From assembly GCA_965153455.1 (NCBI GenBank), contig OZ234502.1, positions 5,921,495 through 5,985,494 of the forward strand: a stretch of DNA of 64,000 nt, in the 5' to 3' direction. Positions 56,047-64,000 of this stretch are shown here, piece after piece. The stretch's first letter is position 1, and the number at the start of each line of letters is the position of its first letter. The position numbers and the translations under genes are program-made. Origin of the DNA: Sphagnum compactum. Taxonomy: Eukaryota; Bryophyta; Sphagnopsida; Sphagnales. The notes under the pieces were generated by a model that saw only the letters and a program-made list of their open reading frames with translations, searched no databases and was not told the origin of the DNA.

Positions 56047-58980
56047 TTGAGTAGTTCCCTGCTGTGGGAAAAGAGAGCCCCAAACAATGGACTGGGAAAT
56101 ATCGAATTGGATTCTGAACATGGTTGATATTCATGTCAGGATTTGAGGATGAACCGTCTATCCCATCTGGAAATAGTGGTAAGTTTTGCAGGCCATATAC
56201 CTCAGGTTGCTGCACTATGGTGAATGTACAGCGTGTTGTTTTCGTGGCCCTTGTAGCAGCAGATTGAGGATTTCTGGCTGAGCCAGTGAAAGAAGGGTAC
56301 AGGCATGAGACTACTAATTTTCTGCAGCTGTTTGTTTTTAATAATGTATAGGTAGCAGGAGTAGTGGGTAGTATTGTACTCTATAGAGACATGGTCCAAT
56401 CTTTGAGACATGATGTAGGGGCAATAGCTTAGGTCATATTTCTTTGCTTTTGTATTGTCCAGCTGTGGAAATTAGAGGAAGTGTGGTTATCTGACTTTTG
56501 CTTAGACGTTTTGTAGTTTTGCTGCCTACCTTAAGAGCTGGGATCTTTTATGTTTTTACAAGAAATGAAGCCTGCCTGTTTGAATGAATGATCTGTGTGA
56601 GAGAGCTTTGTCGGTAGTCACAATACATACATATGTGGTATGTTTAAATCTCTTCCTTGTGAAGAATAATGTTTGATTGATCTACTATCACTGTAAATCT
56701 GAGATGTGAATCAATTTGCACACTTGAAGATAGTGATAAAGATGGCCATGGACCGGTAAATAACGAAATTCGAAAGAGTTTATTACTTTTGATTGCTGTT
56801 AGTGTAGAGGAGAGAGTCTTCAGCAAAAATCAAAAATGTACTTGGACACACAGCGGCCTAATGTTCCAGATTCTTTGCTCAAGTTCTGTTAAAACCATTA
56901 TTTCTCTTTCCAATTGTTGACAAACTTGTTTTTATAACCCAGCACTGAACGAAGAATTGGCAGTCAAAAATGAGTTGTCCTCACAGGATGTCTTGAGGCA
57001 CCCTTTAGTATTGATAATATCCATAGCAAGGCTAGTCAGGTGAAAGATAAGTCATAGAACCTTCTCTCCTTTTGAACATTTGCTTAAAAACAGCTTGGTG
57101 TGCACTAGGTATATATGAAATGTGTAAGACCTTACAATAATAACCTGATGGAGACTACCCAAACAAATTGGAGGGTAAGAAACAACCCAACAGCCTTCAC
57201 CAATCCTACCTCTTCTCCCAAACCCTTGGAAATAAGTTATCTGTGCACATTCAGGATACTTGTGGGACCTTATATATTGGATGAAGCCCTTCGATAGCCA
57301 AGGCAAATTGGGGTTGCTGAACCCACTCTTTAAAATAATTAAATATTTCAACAAAGTCTGCCGATTATCAGTGGAAGAGACATTAATAACTTAAATGGAA
57401 TCTTGTAAGGTTCTCATCAAGCTGTCATTGAACCTTACAAATTTTATACAGTCCTTGCCAGTGTTTCTTTGTAGGAATTCTTTTATGTAGCCAAAGTGGT
57501 GATCATAGAGAGGAAGATGCAGAAAAACAGGCAATCATCCCTAGGAAGATTTGGCTAAATCTGGCTATAAACCAGCTTGTTCTGTTCAAAATTCCACAAA
57601 TTTTTAAAGGTTTTATTTTCAACCATTATGGAAGTTTTGTTGCCCTTTACTTGGTCTACTGGCATCATGATGAGTATCTCAAATTACACCTGAGCAAAAT
57701 AGAGCTTCCTCTTGTAATTTTCAGCCTCCATTTTACTTAACAGTTTTTCTTCCACAATACTTTCATTGGATAAGCTCATGCCTAAACAGGCTGAATATTC
57801 AGTGTTATAAAATATTCATTCTCTTGTGAAATCTATGAGTCCGGATGGAACTTGTTTTGAGTCACAATGATTGTTGCAGGGTGTGATGGCAAGTGTTGAT
57901 TTTTCGGCCACTGGATCCCTTCCACTACATCCTTGTTGGCCTGTAAATGACATGACTACTACTTCAAAGAACTTAGCGTATAGCTTGTTAATATTGTTTT
58001 CAAGGCCTTCATTTGATCATCATAAAGGATGTGGTCACATGAACTTCTTTGTAAAATGTCAACAACAAGGCCAATGAGAAGATATCATACAAGGAATGGA
58101 TGCGTGAAAAAAGGCAAGTTGCCTTAATTGGTGAATTATCTACTGCAAGAGTACATTCATTATCAAATACTTGCTCTTGTCAACGACACATGCAATTTCC
58201 CCCCTTCCTCACACTCCAAGACTTGAAGAAGAGTGTTAGATTTAGAATACAGATATTCTGCTAGCAACAAGGCATTTGAGGGATGTGCAAGCATGTGCAA
58301 CTCCAAACCATAAGAGAGACACAAGGGTCAACCTTTTCACAGAGACAAGCAACCTATAAGATGATGCAACGCTGACAAGAAATGGATGTGTTGTCTGGAA
58401 ATCGCTTGGGATAGAATTGGGCAGCAATGGCACATGTGATGATCCAATGCCCACCTTCAAACTACTCACTTTCTTGATAGATCCTTTTAAGATTCTTGGC
58501 CCAGTATCAACTGCACTTTACAACATTTTCTTGAACTGACATCCATCTCTGAACACTAATTCATGTTCACATATGACATGAAATCAGCATTGAACAAGGC
58601 TCTAGAGCTGACTGAATTGCACACATTGCATCTGTGATTGAACCTTTATCCTAAATATGACGCAAAAGCTCTAGTGATAAAACATTTCTTCTCCAGAGGT
58701 CACAGTAAGCATTTTGATTCTGAGCATGTAGAGAACAATCGATGCAATCAGAAACCCCTCTAAAGAAGAAGCCACCATCATATCTGATATCCATGTACAT
58801 GATTTGGAGAACTGGTGTTGTGATGATTTACCAATCCCAGTTTTTCAATTCGGAAAAGCTTAGATCACAAGAATTCCCATAGCATAGCTTTGCCTTGTCA
58901 ACAGAAAGCTTGTCATCCTCATATACTAACCAAATCTTTGCTACATGCTTGATATTCCAAATTCATCACCTGTATTTCAC
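56047..58980. other. 3' flank of the DRM1-like gene and intergenic DNA
   Basis: No gene was recognised. 56140-56178 looks like a 39-nt exon with good acceptor and donor signals, but adding it would bring an immediate stop. Frames at 57052-57354 and 58242-58469 have no known domain. Confidence 0.35.
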
Positions 58981-59639
58981 CACTAAAATCAACTCGTTCA
59001 TCCATTTTGCACATGGTATATAACATACCATCTCAGTAGTGAATGGACACAACCTTTTGTATTATTTGTTCATCCTTGCTGCCTTCATATTCTTGGATCT
59101 CTGACCCACACATTGATTCCATGGAGTCTGCAATTGCAGATGCAACTTTTGTCAAATATTCTTCTTCAGAAAACAGCCACCCAAGTTGCAGGAAGGGACA
59201 GGACTTTGGACAAAAGTGTGTTATGCTGTCGGAGACAAATAATTGTAAGCTATGTTATCATGTGGCAACTGTTCAGTCACACAGACATCAAACAGTGCAT
59301 ATCACAGATGGTTGGGAATGAATGCCTCACCACCATCACTCATACCACCAGGAATAGAGGACATGGATCTGGAAGATCAGGCAGTATATTCCTAGCTCTT
59401 GAGCTTTCTGTCAAATACTTTGCATCAAAATACATTGGGAATAGTTCCATAGTACTCATGGAAAATCATGTATGGAACTCCAGAAGCACAGGTCTGCTTC
59501 TTTCTTTTTGGGGTCACTTCATCATGCTTGACAGCCTTTCTTCAAAAGATTGCTTCATGGATTGGGTTGATATAGGTGAAGGAGTTGCATGCCATAGTGG
59601 GGACATTGGAGGTCAGTCACTGCCAATACCGTAAAGAAC

Positions 59640-60560
59640 ATTAGCCTTGTTGCAGCACCAGAAGGTCATCATCAATACTCTTAACACTGATAATTTTAGT
59701 GTACAAACAAAGATCGATGCTTTCTCACCTGAGGATTCTGCTGCGGACATGACAAGGTTGAAAGCTGAATACAATATTTTCTCTGCTAAAAGTGAGGAGG
59801 AGGCCCATCACTTCCTCCAACTAGAGACAGCCATAGCAATGTTGGGGTCAGACAAAAGCAGGGCACAAAAACTAATAAGGGGGATTTATGGCCCTCGACT
59901 AAAACTGTAACATTCAAGTACACTGGGCAATTCTCAAAAACCACATCCACAAGGTGCGAATGCTTTCATCTCCAGTAGATTGGAGGCACCTGAATACATA
60001 CACAAACACACACACAAGCCCAGCTTACTTTACCCAGACATAATCCAGACCTCATATACATGTGCATCTGATCAATGAACTAGGCTACAACAAAGTCCAC
60101 AATTCAGAGGTTTGGAGCTCATTGTGGGGTTGGCAAAGAATGAGGTGCCATGCTACTGCATGCTGACAGCATTGCAGCCTAAATATCTATCATCCTTGAC
60201 CACCACAGACATTTCAGTGAATCAATTTAATAATCCAGCACCCATCAAAAGATTGTTCGAAGAGATAAGTACAGGGCTGAGACAATTGTTGCATTCTGAA
60301 AACACAGAAAATGAACAGATTTCATGTTCCAAGTGCAGGCTGTTGAGAACCTTGACCATGTTGAACACCACCAGACAGAAATGGAAATGGAAAGCAAAAC
60401 CTTGAAAAAACAGCAGGAGTCAATGAATGCAATATATGCAAGCGTGAGTGATGAGCTGGAAAATGTCACCAGAATGCAACAAACGCTGCTGGATGAAAGC
60501 TACCATCTCTACAAACAGTGTCATGGTTACCAACAATTGATTTCAGGTCCTTGATTTCTT
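59640..60560 (+). pseudogene. Unrecognised coiled-coil-like coding remnants
   Basis: The frame at 59647-59910 (TKIDAFSPEDSAADMTRLKA, EEEAHHFLQLETAIAMLGSD) and the one at 60324-60554 (EMEMESKTLKKQQESMNAIY, SDELENVTRMQQTLLDE) have the charged, heptad-like composition of coiled coils and better coding character than neighbours. A further stretch near 61140-61380 (LQSQKADLVN, LEASDNSVSLQ-like and LQLDAAILFASLNNPL) may belong to the same gene. Stops and frame changes separate them and no splice model joins them cleanly. I do not recognise the family. They may be exons of an undetected gene or a decayed one. Confidence 0.25.
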
Positions 60561-61645
60561 TGAGTTGGCAATAGCAGTATCTAAGTTCTGCTCAATTTAG
60601 AGTGACAAACAGGAGTGCTAATTGCAGAAGGATCAATAGGACACTGCAATTTATAGTGTAATCGGGGCTAGTGATTGCCATTAAACAGACTCAAATACAC
60701 TGTATGGTCTTCCACACAAATATTTCATTTTCAGACAATTTTCAGCTATTTTGCAATTAGAAACAGTCTACACATGGAGCCAAATGTCAACATTTGAAAA
60801 ATCTGAGCATTCTTTTTTGAAGTATCTGACTGGTTATAGGGCAATGTGGGCTACTACCTTGAGGACCCACAGCATTCAAAACGTTATGACGGATCTAGAT
60901 ACATTGACTATTACAGGACTTTAGACCAGGCACCAGGGTGAGAATACTACAATAAGTTTCCTGATTCCATCCTGCACCAGAGATTCTGGAGATGGAGGAA
61001 GAAGCACTAGTTTATGCTATTGGGAAAGCTTATGGGACTTTGGTGGAAAGCTTATGAAACTTGGTGGATTTACTTTGGTGCATTTCCAATTAAGCTTTCT
61101 CCTTTTCAGCATGTCCCACGCAAGTTTCAACGGGGTACTGCATGATCTCCAGTCACAGAAAGCTGACTTGGTTAATGCATGAGTAGAAGCATCAGATAAC
61201 AGTGTGTCCCTTCAATTTCTTTGAAGGCAAACTTCAGTATTCCCTTGAGCTCAACCATCCTGCCTCACAATCAGATTCAATCCTTCAGTTAGATGCAGCA
61301 ATTCTTTTTGCAAGTCTGAACAACCCTCTTACTGCTTTAGCATTTCTTGATTCACTCTACAGCAACATTTTCTCTCAGAATTCATATCACCCACAAGGAA
61401 TAAATCAGTGTTTACACTACCCCTTGGAGATGACATGGGTCTGGAAAGCTATGCATTGGGAAATTAGGCAAGCACAGTCAATAAACTGTTGATGCAAGTT
61501 CTTAGTGCTGGCAGGGTAAGCTCTTTCATGGTTTGACTGAAGTTGTGTCCAGAACAAGTGGTAAGGATTAAGCATTAGGGTCAGTTTTCCACCTTTACCA
61601 CCAAGCTAATGATAAAAGGAGAGTGAAGAATGAGTAAAGCCTTAC

Positions 61646-62417
61646 ATCACAAGAATGGTTGATGAACCTTGCCAACCCATCATGCCGTGTAGCATCCACC
61701 TTCCAGTAACACAAAACCAGATCAGGATTTACCACCAGGAACCCATGCACAAAACCACAGTGCATAAACAAAACTCCATCAGGATTTACACTTGGACTCT
61801 TGAGTACTGATAAAGCAACAGACAACACCTTACCACAAGCTCAACATCAATATGGAACAGATAACTACTGCCAATGCCCAGGGTCTCATACTGGTGCTCC
61901 CTTATATCTGATATCTGGAAGACATCCACAAATTTCATGTCATGGGAGTTGTTCAAGATGAGAAGTCTAAAGTTGCTTCCTGGGTGTAATGACTTGAGAC
62001 TAGAAACTGCATCTTTGAGCTTCATGAATTGCCAACTAACATTTGGTGGAACAAAATAATGGTTCTGATATGCAATGTTGAAGAGAGAATGCAGCTCTCA
62101 TGATTATCGAAAGAAGAAACCTACAGCAGTATTCCTCAAACAGAACTGGAGAAAGTGTAAAACAAAGATGAGAGCTTGGAAAGTCAACCAGCTAAGACTT
62201 AGAAATCCTTGACCATCTGATTAAATTTACAATATAACCAAGGAATCTGTAGTAGAGAAAGAGGGAAAACCTGATGCCAAATAATCTTGCCCACATACTC
62301 AATGACAAAATCCTCGGTATCAATGGGCTCCAGGGCTGCCAAACCCCAGTCATGAATCTTACTCCACTGAAATTTGAGCTGCTTTTTTAGTCTGTAAGCA
62401 CTACCAAGATCAAGCTC
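61646..62417 (-). CDS. ATXR7: SET-domain exons of an ATXR7-like H3K4 methyltransferase (partial, possibly pseudogene)
   Basis: Three minus-strand exons are in phase 0 with GT-AG borders: 62417-62271, 61914-61834 and 61699-61646. They encode [16 protein letters not shown] with [14 protein letters not shown], then [20 protein letters not shown], then [18 protein letters not shown]. This is the pre-SET/SET core of the Set1/ATXR7 family, which methylates histone H3 lysine 4 in COMPASS-like complexes in the nucleus. The Asn-His-Ser-Cys motif for AdoMet binding is present. The next exon, which should supply PNC and the Tyr of the active site, and the post-SET cysteines were not found to the left. 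Relative to the family as I know it, EYVGELIR has become EYVGKIIW and FR has become FH, all changes of the C-to-T type. The gene may therefore be decaying. Confidence 0.7.
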
Positions 62418-62499
62418 CTTAACCACCAACATCATGTTGAAGTCATGTAACATGCAAGCAGCACATATAGCAGGAAAAATGACACCACCCTTATGCCAT

Positions 62500-64000
62500 T
62501 TTTGCTTGGAATTAGCTATCTCTACCAAGAGAAATTTGGAGTGCAATTCTTGTTTTGGAACCATTTTGACCAACAAACTGTAGTTGGTTCCACCCAAGGT
62601 ACAATCTTCAGAAATCTTCTGAATCTTCTGGAAGCAATGGGAAGAATCAGTCATGATGTTGGCTCACACACAAGAGACATCCATTGTCTCTAAAGAGACA
62701 CAGAATGGATTCAATAGGCAAGGAAAAATGGGCAGGTGGTTTTTACCTTCAGCAGACTAAATTTTAGCATCTCGGAGCCTTCAGCAGCAGCAGCCCTTCT
62801 TCCACAGTGTAGCTTGATTTTTGCGACCTTGAATTTTGCTGGGACCACTGATTGTTGAATGCTTGCCATTTGATTGGTTCTTGGTTGCGTGATGGGTGCT
62901 TAGATCAATTATCTGCTGCTTTTACCCTCTTTTGCAGCCTCCTGTTGGCCCCATTCCTTGCCCAGTTGCACCACTCCTAACCATTAATAGAGGTTTGTGC
63001 AGAGATGATGGAAGCTGGACTCATCTCCTTTCTTGCTTCATCGAAGTTCAACTCTCCTTTTCATTCCTTGATGCTGGATCCACTTTTGCAGGCTCAATAC
63101 ACAGTAGATCTTTCTGCTTTTCATTTCCTTTCTTCAATGTGGATTTCAGAACCAGATTGTCTGTTACCTTGCCAACTTTTAAGAGATTTCCATGAATCGA
63201 ATGAAGCTCTGATGCCATCTTCGCTACTGGCACTATCCCAGAAGCACCCAGAGCTGTATCTTTAGGTGGGTTAGGTGTTGGAGTTGCTGCCCAATGTTTA
63301 GCATCTATCCTTTCTGCATTCTGCACTTTCGTCTTGTATGTTTTCTTTGCTTCTACAAATTCTTCTCCACCTGCCACAAATTTCTCCAAATGAGATACTT
63401 TTCTCCCTGAGGTATCTTTCAGATTCATCCTCTTGAGTTAGCACAGTTTGCCTTGGACACATCCTTCTTGACAGCAAGCCCTTTGTCCTCACAATTTGAA
63501 GATTGGTCCAATGTTAGAAGATCTGGACCTGCTTTCTATAGCCATGTTCCTCTCTCTGCAATGTTGGTTTTCACCACAGGAACATTCTTCTTCTCAGCAG
63601 GCAATTCCTCCTCAAATGCTGCATTACTCTGTGAAATAGCACTGTCTACCACGGGTGCATGCTTTGAAGTCACCCACTCTGCATTGCTGACTACATGCTT
63701 AGAAATATTGCTATGTTGGAAAGGGACAGAATTTCCAATGGTGGAGTTAATCCTTCTCTTTTCTCTTTTGTTGGCTTTAGCTACAGGCATTCCCTTCTCC
63801 CTATCATCCCTATAACCCAACTTCTGATTCACAACATGGGATTTCTGCTTCTTCACTGTAACTTGCCCTTTTCCTCTCTGACTGGCCAACTTTGGCTACA
63901 TAGTCTATCTCACCAGCAGAAACCTTCTCCCCAACTGTTCCATTTCCATAGGCAGCAACAATTCCTGAAGCTACCGCACTTACTTATCTTCCTCTCTGGC
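62500..64000 (-). pseudogene. Upstream lysine-rich part of the ATXR7-like gene, frame-broken, running off the window
   Basis: Coding-like sequence continues on the minus strand from the window edge. Near 63980-63890 it reads VASGIVAAYGNGTVGEKVSA and AGEIDYVAKVGQSER. After a frame change it continues as RGKGQVTVKKQKSHVVNQK to IAERGTWL at 63536, where a TAG interrupts. The same frame carries on (DLLTLDQSSNCEDKGLAVKK, DVSKANCANS) and shifts again into NLKDTSGRKVSHLEKFVAGG and on to SRNEKES near 63048. The order and Lys/Ser-rich character suit the poorly conserved linker of a large SET protein, but no domain is diagnostic. The internal stop and frame changes could reflect introns or decay. Linking this to the SET exons rests on strand and proximity only. 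Confidence 0.4.

Overview
The window is plant nuclear DNA: AT-rich, with canonical GT-AG introns, plant-type gene families and TTTAGGG/CCCTAAA telomere-like blocks. I cannot name the species. The AT-rich repeat landscape, hAT remnants and an unusual zinc-finger-like repeat protein (about 24.5 kb) would suit a non-flowering vascular plant such as a fern or lycophyte, but that is a guess. No organellar, bacterial or viral genes were seen.

Four gene models are supported. (1) A bZIP transcription factor on + (8643-13042, five exons, 605 residues), whose splice phases all close. (2) A complete LRR receptor-like kinase of the LRR-VIII-1 group on + (40609-48054, 20 exons, 963 residues) with signal peptide, exon-per-repeat LRRs, conserved extracellular domain, transmembrane helix and intact RD kinase. 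(3) A DRM1/ARP dormancy-auxin-associated gene on + (54466-56046, four exons, 158 residues). (4) Part of an ATXR7-like SET-domain H3K4 methyltransferase on - (61646 to beyond 64000). It keeps three well-spliced SET exons, but its upstream part is frame-broken and the end of its SET domain was not found, so it may be a pseudogene. The genes do not form an obvious pathway; they are separate islands in repeat DNA.

Repeats fill the rest. 912-3365 is a decayed hAT transposase (- strand) with BED finger and hATC domain. 6452-7533 is a pair of roughly 250-bp direct repeats around three 103-108-bp tandem units, directly upstream of the bZIP leader. 16.1-25.3 kb is one repeat domain: two opposed arrays of about 200-bp units built on the motif GGTATTGCA/TGCAATACC enclose AT-rich duplicated blocks and an LTR-like segment (19852-20815). 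Next to it lie a broken zinc-finger-like reading frame (24.3-25.1 kb) and a GACGACAA-type low-complexity array (25.85-27.05 kb). A dispersed family carrying GTGAACCAGCAC and CCTA microsatellites occurs near 4.7, 15.7, 28.4 and 34.4 kb. Another 121-bp repeat occurs at 14041 and 34509.

The least explained segment is 29.34-29.86 kb. It is a less AT-rich island behind a good TATA box, with two short ORFs and no recognised product, and is a candidate non-coding or small-peptide transcript. No CRISPR array, rRNA or convincing tRNA was found.
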